Origin: Planctomycetaceae bacterium
GTDB taxonomy: Bacteria; Planctomycetota; Planctomycetia; Planctomycetales; Planctomycetaceae
Assembly (NCBI GenBank): GCA_947463775.1
Contig: CANHVD010000212.1
Location: 1 to 8,872, forward strand
Length of the DNA: 8,872 nucleotides
Direction of reading: 5' to 3'
Every line of letters begins with the position of its first letter. Positions within the stretch are counted from its first letter, which is position 1. The notes beneath the pieces were generated by a model. The model saw nothing but the letters and a program-made list of their open reading frames with translations. It searched no databases and was not told where the DNA came from. Both the position numbers and the translations under genes were made by a program. Positions 1-6,807 of this stretch are shown here, piece by piece.

Positions 1-294
1 GACAAAGGGTTCACCCACCAGCGTTCGAAATGTCACATCCAGATCCATAGCATTCAGATCCACGATTACACGGTGCATCGCGTCTTCGGATCTGTCATGC
101 ATCTCACGCTGGTTGACTTCTCGTTCATCCGGTCCCCAGTGTACTGATTGGCTGAAATCGGGGATCGTGTGCGTCAGCACAAGCGGAGCCCCGGTCTTGC
201 GGGCCAGCCACACGGCCTGCTTCAAAGCTGCCGCGGAACAGGGGGAAAAATCCATCGCCACAAGAATTGGCTTTGAGTTCAGTTGGTGACTCAT
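1..294 (-). CDS. Universal stress protein (UspA family), C-terminus cut by window edge
   Basis: The 98 visible residues (codons run without a stop to base 1) match the first half of a Usp fold. They show a beta strand ending in the motif ILVAMDFSP (residues 10-18), whose Asp15 lies where the family binds the nucleotide. An amphipathic helix follows (AAALKQAVWLARKTGA), then a second strand, PLVLTHTIPDF. The region near residue 95 (LVGEPF) is the usual strand before the third helix. The C-terminal ATP-binding loop (G-2x-G-9x-G-S/T) would lie outside the window, so ATP binding cannot be judged. The start is fixed by an ATGA overlap with the stop of the D-lactate dehydrogenase gene and by a GGAAGG ribosome site at 304-309, 9 bases upstream. 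It is therefore translationally coupled and probably the last or a later gene of the stress/fermentation operon. The exact role of such cytoplasmic proteins is generally unknown. Confidence 0.9.
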   Translation of the reverse strand, partial: MSHQLNSKPILVAMDFSPCSAAALKQAVWLARKTGAPLVLTHTIPDFSQSVHWGPDEREVNQREMHDRSEDAMHRVIVDLNAMDLDVTFRTLVGEPFV

Positions 295-1289
295 AACGTC
301 GTACCTTCCATGAATGCCGTATGGGTATCGAGGTTAAGAATGTTCGTGGTCGTTACGCGAGCAATCTCGCTCAGCGCTTCGTGGGTAAGGAATGCCTGGT
401 GTGATGTGATCAACACGTTGGGAAACATCAGAAGATGCGACAGTTCATCGTCGAGCAGCACTTGGCCGGAAAGGTCATGAAAGAAGATGCCTTCTTCCTC
501 CTCATAGACATCCAACCCAACACCACCAATGTGACCCGATTTCAGAGCTGCGATCAACGCTGTGGTATCAATCAGTTTGCCGCGACTGGTGTTCAGGATG
601 AAGACGCCAGGTTTGGTGCGGGCTATTGTCTGAGCATTCAGCAGATGCAGCGTGTCCGGCGTGAGGGGCAGATGCAGCGAGACGACATCACTTGCTGCCA
701 GCAGACTGTCCATATCGGTGTATCTGATGCCGTGCGAGTTGGCCCAGTCAGTCGAAGGAAACGGATCGTACGCCAGGACGTTGGCTTCGAAACCTCGAAA
801 GATCTGCGATGTGATACGACCGATCTTTCCTGTCCCGATAATGCCCACGGTCTTGCCTTGAATGTCGAAACCCACAAGACCGCTGAGCGAGAAATTCAAC
901 TCTCGCACCCGGTTGTAGGCGCGATGAATCTTACGGTTGAGCGTCAGCAATAATCCCACTGTGTGCTCGGCGACTGAGTGAGGCGAATACGCCGGCACAC
1001 GAACCACAGGCAGACCAAGCTCCCGCGCTGCCGCCAGATCCACGTTGTTGTGACCGGCACAGCGGAGGGCAATCAGCTTGATCCCCAGTGCCGACAACTG
1101 TTCCAGACACGCTCGATCGGCATGATCATTGACAAAGATGCACACCGCCTGCGCGCCGCCGGCTACAGACGCAGTTTCCTCGCTCAGACGGAATTCGTGG
1201 AATCGCCAGGTGATGTTCTGTGCGCCGGCAGCCTTGCCGAGATACTCCCGGTCATAGGACTTCGCGTCATAGACGACAACCTCAATCAT
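291..1289 (-). CDS. ldhA: D-lactate dehydrogenase (fermentative, LdhA type)
   Basis: This is an NAD-dependent D-2-hydroxyacid dehydrogenase, expected to reduce pyruvate to D-lactate and regenerate NAD+ in the cytoplasm during fermentation. Its 332 residues are close to the 329 of E. coli LdhA, and blocks such as CIFVND, IALRCAG, NNVDLAAA, RVPAYSP, AEH, HRAYNR and HQAFLT match that enzyme as I remember it. The Rossmann motif GTGKIG is at 152-157, followed by the acidic residue Asp175 (AYDPFP) typical of NAD use. The family catalytic residues are visible: Arg236 in NTSRG, the Glu of the VYEEE block (263-265) and His297 in SHQAF. I chose the start at 1289 (MIEVVVYD) because it aligns with the LdhA N-terminus. 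The reading frame stays open up to 1412, but that would overlap the preceding stress-protein gene and add 41 unrelated residues. The Shine-Dalgarno is weak (AAGAAG directly before the start). It lies 61 bp after the upstream gene, and its stop overlaps the next start (ATGA). Confidence 0.93.
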   Translation of the reverse strand: MIEVVVYDAKSYDREYLGKAAGAQNITWRFHEFRLSEETASVAGGAQAVCIFVNDHADRACLEQLSALGIKLIALRCAGHNNVDLAAARELGLPVVRVPAYSPHSVAEHTVGLLLTLNRKIHRAYNRVRELNFSLSGLVGFDIQGKTVGIIGTGKIGRITSQIFRGFEANVLAYDPFPSTDWANSHGIRYTDMDSLLAASDVVSLHLPLTPDTLHLLNAQTIARTKPGVFILNTSRGKLIDTTALIAALKSGHIGGVGLDVYEEEEGIFFHDLSGQVLLDDELSHLLMFPNVLITSHQAFLTHEALSEIARVTTTNILNLDTHTAFMEGTTL

Positions 1290-1350
1290 CTTCTTGTGTC
1301 TTTCATGTTCTCGCGAATGCTTGGAAATTGTCAGTCGCTCTTCGATAAGA

Positions 1351-2178
1351 TCATTGGGAAAGGAACAGAGGCTTATCAGTGTTACGTATGACGTGCAATG
1401 CAGTTTCCCCAAAGATGCGTCTCATCAGGAGATTTTGTGCGCTGTTTCCAACCACCGTGAGATCTGCACCCCAGCTTTGCATATAAGGCAACAAATGCTC
1501 GTTGGGTGATCCGGTGATGCATTCAGTTTCCGTCTCAAGTCCATGGGATCGACAGTAGCCAGCGGCCTCCGCGAGGAGATTTTTTGCGTGCCCTGTTCCA
1601 TCGTCAAAAGAAACGATTCGCAGTTCTGATATTGGCCAGAGTCGCATCTGGACAAAACTCTTCATGGCTTTAGCGGACTCCATCGAGCCGCTATAGGCAA
1701 TCAACACCTTCTTGATGGGTGCGACTTGTTTTGAGACCGTCAGAAGTGGCCGCACCCCGGACTGAACCAACCGCACCAGTGTGTCATGCGGATCGGCAAC
1801 AAGATCAGACTCAAAGAGACTTCTCAAACCGAAAATCATCAGATCATGATATCGCGATTCATCCGTCATCAGTGAAAATGGTTCACCGACTTCCTGAACG
1901 ACTCGATGTCTGATACCAGCAGCCTTGCAAGCCTGAGTAAATTCGCGAGTTGCCCACTCGACTCGTTCATGTGCTTTGGCCAGAAAACTTCCGGTCTTCG
2001 GATAGGCAATTGGTCCGTCGCCAATCGGCATCGCCATGAATGGTGTGACTCTCCCGGGATCAATCACGCTGACACCCGTCAATTCGGCATTGTGAGCTAT
2101 CGCCAAAGCAACGGCCTGATTGATGGCCGCCACGGTATAGTCACTGCCCCCGAGTCCCACGAGTATTCGCTTCAGCAT
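1351..2178 (-). CDS. Universal stress protein with two Usp domains in tandem
   Basis: The 275 residues hold two Usp domains. Domain 1 (about 1-150) begins with the strand MLKRILVGLGGSD and has the VQEVGEPF strand (93-101) and DLMIFGLRS (112-120). Domain 2 (about 154-275) begins with KKVLIAYSGSMES and ends in ADLTVVGNSAQNLL...RRIFGET followed by HVIRNTDKPLFL. The ATP-loop pattern of the family is G-2x-G-9x-G-S/T. Domain 2 reads G244-x2-A247-x9-G257-E258-T, so it is partly degenerate, and domain 1 lacks a recognisable loop. ATP binding is therefore uncertain. The start at 2178 is preferred because AGGGGAG at 2193-2187 is a strong ribosome site 8 bases upstream; starting at 2235 would run into the tail of the broken BON gene. 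Tandem Usp proteins are known from many bacteria, often with redox and fermentation genes. D-lactate dehydrogenase follows 61 bp downstream on the same strand. Confidence 0.92.
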   Translation of the reverse strand: MLKRILVGLGGSDYTVAAINQAVALAIAHNAELTGVSVIDPGRVTPFMAMPIGDGPIAYPKTGSFLAKAHERVEWATREFTQACKAAGIRHRVVQEVGEPFSLMTDESRYHDLMIFGLRSLFESDLVADPHDTLVRLVQSGVRPLLTVSKQVAPIKKVLIAYSGSMESAKAMKSFVQMRLWPISELRIVSFDDGTGHAKNLLAEAAGYCRSHGLETETECITGSPNEHLLPYMQSWGADLTVVGNSAQNLLMRRIFGETALHVIRNTDKPLFLSQ

Positions 2179-2186
2179 CTGTATAT

Positions 2187-2193
2187 CTCCCCT
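2187..2193 (-). promoter_or_regulatory. Strong Shine-Dalgarno for the tandem universal stress protein
   Basis: AGGGGAG on the minus strand lies 8 bases before the ATG at 2178. It decides the start against the longer in-frame option at 2235. It lies inside the out-of-frame tail of the BON remnant, which suggests that tail is no longer a functional coding end. Confidence 0.75.
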
Positions 2194-2413
2194 GAAAACG
2201 TAGTATTGCGAGGCAACGGAATTGCTTCGCTTCAAGCCTGTCGTCTTCCATCGCGGGCAGGAAGACTGGTGCGGAGAAATTTGGTTCTGGATTGTGTTGC
2301 CGATCAGTTCTCACCTGAATTCGAACAACAACTCCCTTCACACCTGTAACACGTTTAATGTACGGCAGTGCGACTTGACGCATGAAACACGTGGGGAGCA
2401 GCCCAACTTTGAC

Positions 2414-2429
2414 GCAACCTTCGTGCCAA
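2414..2429 (-). promoter_or_regulatory. Candidate sigma-54 (RpoN) promoter, -24/-12 type
   Basis: The minus strand reads TTGGCAC-GAAGG-TTGC. This matches the RpoN consensus TGGCAC-N5-TTGC at all ten fixed positions and has the exact GG-to-GC spacing. Transcription would start near 2402 and run into the stress-protein/ldhA operon, leaving a 5' leader of about 225 bases before the ATG at 2178. The site lies inside the broken BON gene, right at the frameshift; the bases CACGAAGGT also encode its conserved HEG, so coincidence is possible. By rough count, ten fixed bases would be expected about 0.02 times by chance on both strands of this window. Confidence 0.5.
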
Positions 2430-2488
2430 CACGATCGAAGCCTGCATGAGCGTATAGATACGAAAGAGCACGTGCGGATTCGCGCGCG

Positions 2489-2505
2489 TGGTCCGCAATT
2501 GGTCC
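2489..2505. repeat. Phased direct repeat TGGTCC, period 11
   Basis: TGGTCC occurs at 2489-2494 and again at 2500-2505, one helical turn apart. The second copy also begins a GGTC-N5-GACC inverted repeat (2501-2513). On the minus strand this lies about 60-80 bp upstream of the sigma-54-like site, a distance where activator sites for RpoN promoters are often found. It also falls inside the BON remnant's coding frame, so it may only be codons. The activator role is inference. Confidence 0.25.
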
Positions 2506-2622
2506 ATTTGACCCCGACAAGACGTCCTGAAGAATTCGATTCGCAGCAGTCGCTGTAGCTTTGTCCGCCTGATGGCTCAGGAAAGAATCAGGGTCTTTCA
2601 GATCGCCCGGTCCGGCAGTCAT

Positions 2623-2936
2623 TGCCGCTTCTGTTGGCTTATCGCAGCAATGACGGTCTCTGGTCCTTTCTCTCCCTTCGCTGCGGAACTGATCCTCTCG
2701 TCAAAACTGGTTCGATCAGGACAACCGGTCTCATCGTTAGTACCGTCAAGGTCCGATACTTGAGATTGATTGGAACTCTTTGTTGTCGGGGTCCCTCTGC
2801 GTCTTGTTCACACAATTCACAGCGGCGAACCCCCCGGTGTTGCGCGGGCGATTGGAAACTCCTGCAAAGACGCACTGGCGACAAATGGCAACCAATGGGG
2901 GGCGATTCTAAGCCTGCATTCTGAAGGATCACGAAG
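2623..2936. other. Divergent intergenic region, no gene recognised
   Basis: This stretch of about 314 bp separates the minus-strand BON/stress operon from the plus-strand secretin gene and should hold promoters for both. I looked for sigma-70 pairs, sigma-54 sites and ECF-like GGAAC/CGT pairs and found nothing convincing. Two TTGACG hexamers occur on the minus strand (2749-2744 and 2704-2699), but neither has a good -10 at the right distance. The short reading frames here have unnatural, Arg/Cys-rich translations. Confidence 0.5.
2923..2928 (+). promoter_or_regulatory. Shine-Dalgarno deciding the GTG start of the secretin
   Basis: GAAGGA lies 8 bases upstream of the GTG at 2937. An in-frame TGA at 2922-2924 closes the frame just before it, and the next in-frame ATG is at residue 83, after the signal peptide. 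The GTG is therefore the only sensible start. Confidence 0.8.
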
Positions 2937-5900
2937 GTGAAACGGCAAGGCTTTCTCGCAGCAGGACTGCTGAGTTCAGCAACAGCATTATGTTTGTTGT
3001 TGAATCGTCACGGTGGTCTTGGTGCATCCGAAGAACAACCACGGTCATTCCGCGAAGCATTGGCGGGAACCAAAGAGACCGCAGCAACAGAAGTTGAGGA
3101 TGGAATCCGCCTCAACTACTTCGATACAACCTGGGCTAAAGTCCTGAAGGATGTTGCGGAGAGTCAGGAGATGACTCTCGTAATGGATTCGGTTCCTCCA
3201 GGTCGGTTTGCGCGGCGTGACAAAAAGCAATACGACCTTGAGACAGCGATTCGTATCCTGAATAAGGAACTTGAACCGCAGGGATATCGCCTTCTTGCTC
3301 AGAAGTCGTATCTGATCGTTCTGAATCTTGATAAGGCACGTACCGAATACTCACGTCCTAGTATCCAACCTGACGGATCAACGGAGCAGGAGCGAACTCC
3401 TGCGACTGAAGCCCTGATTCGTTCAGCATCGGCCTCGCGTGAAGTCTCTGGAGACGGCCAGAACCAGAAGAGTTCTTCCCTTGTTCTTTCCAGCGCGAAA
3501 AGGCGTGACAAGTCCAGTTCTCTGGATGCTCGAGCGCCGAAGAGTGCCTCTGAACGCAGTCGGAATCGCTCTGCTTCCGAGGAGGATTCTGACTGGGATG
3601 GAGTTCCCTCGAAATCGTCTATTCGTCCGGTTTCTCATGGTAGTAAAGTTGTTCAGGAGGAAGTGGCCGAAGCCGATCCTCCGGGGCCGATGTCTGTCGA
3701 AGAGATCCCCCTGACTAATGGCAATGCGTCCGAGCTGGCCAGAACAATCTACGTCGTATTCGAGAAGCGTGCCGCGCTGCAAAAGAACAGTGTGAATGGG
3801 CTTCCGGGCTTTGCTGTCTATGATCGAGCCGAAGACGGTACGGGACGCAAAGAAGAGTCTCCTTTATTCCGTATCGCCATCGATCAGGACGCCAATCAGC
3901 TCGTGCTCGAGGCCCCTGCTCCGCGGATGAATCACCTTAAGAAACTGATTGCCGATCTCGACAAGCCGGCCGAGTTCGGCAGCGAAGCGGCGGTCAAAGT
4001 TGTCGAGAACAAAGGTATCTCTGCCAAAACAGCAAAGGAGCTGAATGAGCAGATTCACCTGCTTGTCTCCATGGCCGATGAGGTCGCCGACGCACCCGGG
4101 GCTTTGAAAGATGAGAAGCCTCGACCGGCTGGCGAACTTGCGAATGGAGACGATCCCGCTATTAATCTCCGGGGTGAAGTCAACATTCAGGCAATGCAGG
4201 AACTTGGTATTCTGATTTTGAAGGGGAATGAAGCCGATGTCGCGAAGGTGGAAGAGATCATTCAGCGACTGGAGACGATGAGTGTCGGTTCACTCCCGTC
4301 AATTCACGTTCTGACTCTGCAGAATGTTGACTCTGAAGCGATGGCGACATTGCTGACCAGTGTCTACGAAGAGCTTACGGAACTTCGTCAACGCGGAAGT
4401 GAGAACCGAAAAACGGCCGCTTTCATTCCCGTGATTCAGCCAAACGCGATCCTCATACTCTCGTCAGAAATCGAGCGTCAGTCCATCCTTGAACTGGCCG
4501 ATGAGCTTGATAAACCGCTCAGTCCGGAACTGGAATTTCAGGTCTTCCCATTGAAGAGTGCCATCGCCTCTCAGGTTGTGACTGCTCTGGAGAGTTTCTA
4601 CGAAGAACGGCCAGGACTTGGGACCAGCGTACGAGCATTTGCCGATGTTCGAACGAACTCTTTGATTGTTCAGGGCCGCGCGAATGAGCTGGCGGAAGTC
4701 ACGAAACTTGTCGAGAGAATTGACAAGGATGATCCGTCGGCGACCGTCCGAATGCAGATCATTCCTCTGAAGCAGGCTGTTGCACAAGAACTGAGTGACA
4801 CCATCAATCAGGCTTTGCAGGCTGTCATTAATCCCCCGCAGCAGACGACTCAGGGCGGCGGCGGGTTTGGTGGCGGCAACAATACCGGCGCTCAGGAACT
4901 GCGTGATAACAAATCGGTCGCGTTGGAGTTCCTGACGTCCAATGGTGGAGTTCAGGATCTAATCCGGTCCGGTATCCTTGCGGACGTCAGAATCAGCCCG
5001 GACGTGCGATCCAACAGCCTGATTGTCTCGGCCCCCGAAGCCAGCATGACGCTGATGACAGCACTCGTTGAAGCCCTTGACCGAGCACCAGGTGCTACAT
5101 CGGAAATCAAGGTCTTCACACTCAGGAATGCAGATGCCCAGCAGTCGGTCGATCTTCTGGAAACACTGTTTGATAACACGAATCAGGAAGATCAACTTGG
5201 AATTCAGTTAGCTGGCACTGAAGGTACCTCCAGCAGTCTGATTCCGCTGCGGTTCTCTGGGGACATTCGCACCAACACCGTCCTGGCGGTCGGCAGCGCT
5301 GAGTCTCTCAGTGTTGTCGAGGCGATCCTTTTACGGCTGGATAACGATGATACACGAAAGCTGGAGACCACGGTCTTTCAGTTGCGAAATGCGCCTGCGG
5401 ATCTTGTTGCTGAAACACTGCTGAATTTTCTGGAGCAACAGCAGGCGCTGCAGGACAGCTCTGAAGACCTGATCAGTAACATTGAGCGAATTCGCCAGCA
5501 GGTTCTGGTGGCACCGGATGTTAATAGTAACTCATTGATCGTCAGTGCTTCGCCGCAATACTTCAGTCAGATCACCGGTATTATCGAGACTCTGGATGCT
5601 CAGCCACCAGAAGTCGTTATTCAGGCTCTGCTGGTAGAAGTCACACTGGATGCGACGGATGAGTTTGGAATCGAACTGGGATTTCAGGATCCGCTGTTGC
5701 TGGCTCGCGGTATGACAGCAGCAACAGCTACGACTGCGACTCCGGGCCTTAACTTCAACAATACCAGTGTTGCACTGGGTAACAATTTCACGACAGCCGC
5801 ACCGAACACAGGCAACGTAGCGACTCAGGGACTTTCGAACTTCTCGTTGGGCCGCCAGAATGGAAACCTTGGTTTCGGTGGATTTGTCTTCTCTGCTCAA

Positions 5901-6641
5901 TCAGATGCCGTCAGCGTTCTTCTGAGAGCACTGGCAGCCCGACGTACGCTGCATGTCTTAAGCCGACCTCAGGTTCGAACAACTCACAACAACCTGGCAC
6001 GTGTCAATGTCGGTCAAAGTGTTCCGTTGGTGAACGGTGTTACCGTTTCACAGCTTGGGCAGGCGAACCCTCAAATCGTCCGGCAGGATACTGGGATTAC
6101 TCTGGAAGTGACTCCACGCATTACGCCCGATGGCATGGTGGCAATGGATGTCTTCGCCTCCAAGAGCGGTCTCGCTGGCACAGATGTACCGGTCTTTGTT
6201 AACAGCGATGGCAGCACAATCACTTCGCCAATCATCAATCAGTCAATTGCAGACACGATCGTCAACGTCCCTAACGGCCAAACGATTGTCATCGGTGGAA
6301 TGATTACGAAAAGCGACTCATCACTTGAGCGAAAAGTGCCCTGGCTGGGTGATCTTCCGGTTGTGGGGCGTGCGTTTCGATACGACAGCACGACCGTGTC
6401 CAGAACGGAGTTGTTGATCTTTCTGACCCCTCGAATCGTGCTGAGTGATCTTGATTCAGAATTGATCAAGCAGGTCGAATCTGAACGACTTCACTTCATC
6501 GAATCAGAGGCCGAAGAGATTCATGGTCCGCTCTACAGTGTGCCACAGACAAGTTCCGAGTTGCTGCCGCATGAACTCTACCCGGACCTGCAGCCAGAGC
6601 CAATGACTCCCGCAATACCAAACGCCGTTGAAAATCCTTAG
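2937..6641 (+). CDS. Secretin (GspD/PilQ superfamily) with expanded N-domain array
   Basis: This is an outer-membrane secretin, the multimeric gated channel used by type II secretion, type IV pili and similar machines. Residues 1-30 are a signal peptide (KRQ, then a hydrophobic stretch; likely cut after GLGA). An N0/STN-like domain spans about 51-132 (NYFDTTWAKVLKDVA, ending YLIVLNLD). A Ser/Arg/Glu-rich, probably disordered linker follows (141-245). About seven N1/NolW-like units come next, at roughly 253-343, 350-446, 455-526, 532-597, 603-717, 722-803 and 808-888. Most show the pattern of a strand, 'R(S/T)NSLIV', and a closing 'hxxLD'. Unit 5 carries a Gly-rich insert (639-648). The secretin domain (about 890-1168) has VGQSVPLVNG, DTGITLEVTPRI, GQTIVIGGMI and VPWLGDLPVVGRAFR...ELLIFLTPRIV. 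A 66-residue tail (1169-1234) ends Pro-rich and may be an S-like domain. GspD is usually about 650-750 residues. No inner-membrane partner genes are in the window, so the machine it serves cannot be named. Confidence 0.95.
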   Translation: MKRQGFLAAGLLSSATALCLLLNRHGGLGASEEQPRSFREALAGTKETAATEVEDGIRLNYFDTTWAKVLKDVAESQEMTLVMDSVPPGRFARRDKKQYDLETAIRILNKELEPQGYRLLAQKSYLIVLNLDKARTEYSRPSIQPDGSTEQERTPATEALIRSASASREVSGDGQNQKSSSLVLSSAKRRDKSSSLDARAPKSASERSRNRSASEEDSDWDGVPSKSSIRPVSHGSKVVQEEVAEADPPGPMSVEEIPLTNGNASELARTIYVVFEKRAALQKNSVNGLPGFAVYDRAEDGTGRKEESPLFRIAIDQDANQLVLEAPAPRMNHLKKLIADLDKPAEFGSEAAVKVVENKGISAKTAKELNEQIHLLVSMADEVADAPGALKDEKPRPAGELANGDDPAINLRGEVNIQAMQELGILILKGNEADVAKVEEIIQRLETMSVGSLPSIHVLTLQNVDSEAMATLLTSVYEELTELRQRGSENRKTAAFIPVIQPNAILILSSEIERQSILELADELDKPLSPELEFQVFPLKSAIASQVVTALESFYEERPGLGTSVRAFADVRTNSLIVQGRANELAEVTKLVERIDKDDPSATVRMQIIPLKQAVAQELSDTINQALQAVINPPQQTTQGGGGFGGGNNTGAQELRDNKSVALEFLTSNGGVQDLIRSGILADVRISPDVRSNSLIVSAPEASMTLMTALVEALDRAPGATSEIKVFTLRNADAQQSVDLLETLFDNTNQEDQLGIQLAGTEGTSSSLIPLRFSGDIRTNTVLAVGSAESLSVVEAILLRLDNDDTRKLETTVFQLRNAPADLVAETLLNFLEQQQALQDSSEDLISNIERIRQQVLVAPDVNSNSLIVSASPQYFSQITGIIETLDAQPPEVVIQALLVEVTLDATDEFGIELGFQDPLLLARGMTAATATTATPGLNFNNTSVALGNNFTTAAPNTGNVATQGLSNFSLGRQNGNLGFGGFVFSAQSDAVSVLLRALAARRTLHVLSRPQVRTTHNNLARVNVGQSVPLVNGVTVSQLGQANPQIVRQDTGITLEVTPRITPDGMVAMDVFASKSGLAGTDVPVFVNSDGSTITSPIINQSIADTIVNVPNGQTIVIGGMITKSDSSLERKVPWLGDLPVVGRAFRYDSTTVSRTELLIFLTPRIVLSDLDSELIKQVESERLHFIESEAEEIHGPLYSVPQTSSELLPHELYPDLQPEPMTPAIPNAVENP

Positions 6642-6647
6642 TCTCCT

Positions 6648-6679
6648 CGGACAGATGTCTCTAACGAAACACATGTCCG
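6648..6679 (+). terminator. Weak hairpin after the secretin gene
   Basis: CGGACA (6648-6653) pairs with TGTCCG (6674-6679), with an inner 3-bp TGT/ACA extension across a mismatched internal loop. It starts 6 bases after the secretin stop. No U-tract follows (TAAAAG), so it may be an attenuator, an mRNA end stabiliser or nothing. It leaves open whether the lipoprotein gene is co-transcribed. Confidence 0.25.
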
Positions 6680-6807
6680 TAAAAGACGTTCCCGTAATTC
6701 ACATGGCCTGTCAGAGCTGTTGTAAACGACGATGTTGTGGATGGCGTTGCCTTACCCTGGTTGTACCGCAGCACAACTACGGGGCTGATAACGAATGAGG
6801 ATAGCCA

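Larger units (their letters stand above)
2141..2622 (-). pseudogene. BON-domain protein broken by a frameshift near 2429
   Basis: No single frame covers this gene. From the ATG at 2622 one frame reads an N-terminal helical part (HQADKATATAANRIL, then SARALSYLYAHAGFDRV). That frame then turns into cysteine-rich nonsense and stops at 2338. From about 2428 another frame reads HEGCVKVGLLPTCFMRQVA, then IKRVTGVKGVVVRIQVR. This fits the BON-domain core: a strand-turn-strand with HEG, a helix, then GVKGVV-RI-V. Joining the two at GTT-GG|CAC needs one extra base, so the sequence looks as though it lost one. The second frame runs on to a stop at 2141 with a low-quality tail that overlaps the next gene start by 38 bases, hinting that the original stop is lost too. 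BON proteins are usually periplasmic or stress-linked phospholipid- or membrane-binding proteins; no signal peptide is visible here. A sequencing error could equally explain the break. The start is uncertain because its ribosome site is weak. Confidence 0.58.

Noticed and set aside
435..953. A 172-codon plus-strand frame opposite the D-lactate dehydrogenase
   Set aside because: It lies antisense to a clearly real gene, and its translation shows no family-like pattern.
1290..1412. N-terminal extension of the D-lactate dehydrogenase to an ATG at 1412
   Set aside because: It would add 41 residues unlike the family and overlap the preceding stress-protein gene by 62 bases. The ATG at 1289 aligns with the known N-terminus.
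2876..2890. Possible sigma-54 site TGGCGACAAATGGCA upstream of the secretin
   Set aside because: The spacing between the GG and GC elements is one base too short, and the -24 hexamer is imperfect.
2639..2932. A 97-codon minus-strand frame in the divergent intergenic region
   Set aside because: The translation is Arg/Cys/Pro-rich without any domain pattern or a good ribosome site, and resembles a random open frame.
3439..3714. A 91-codon frame inside the Ser/Arg-rich linker of the secretin
   Set aside because: It is a by-product of the skewed codon composition there; the secretin frame continues through with a consistent domain order.
6760..6777. GTTGT/ACAAC inverted repeat upstream of the lipoprotein
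   Set aside because: It is only 5 bp with an 8-base loop and nothing else to support an operator or promoter.
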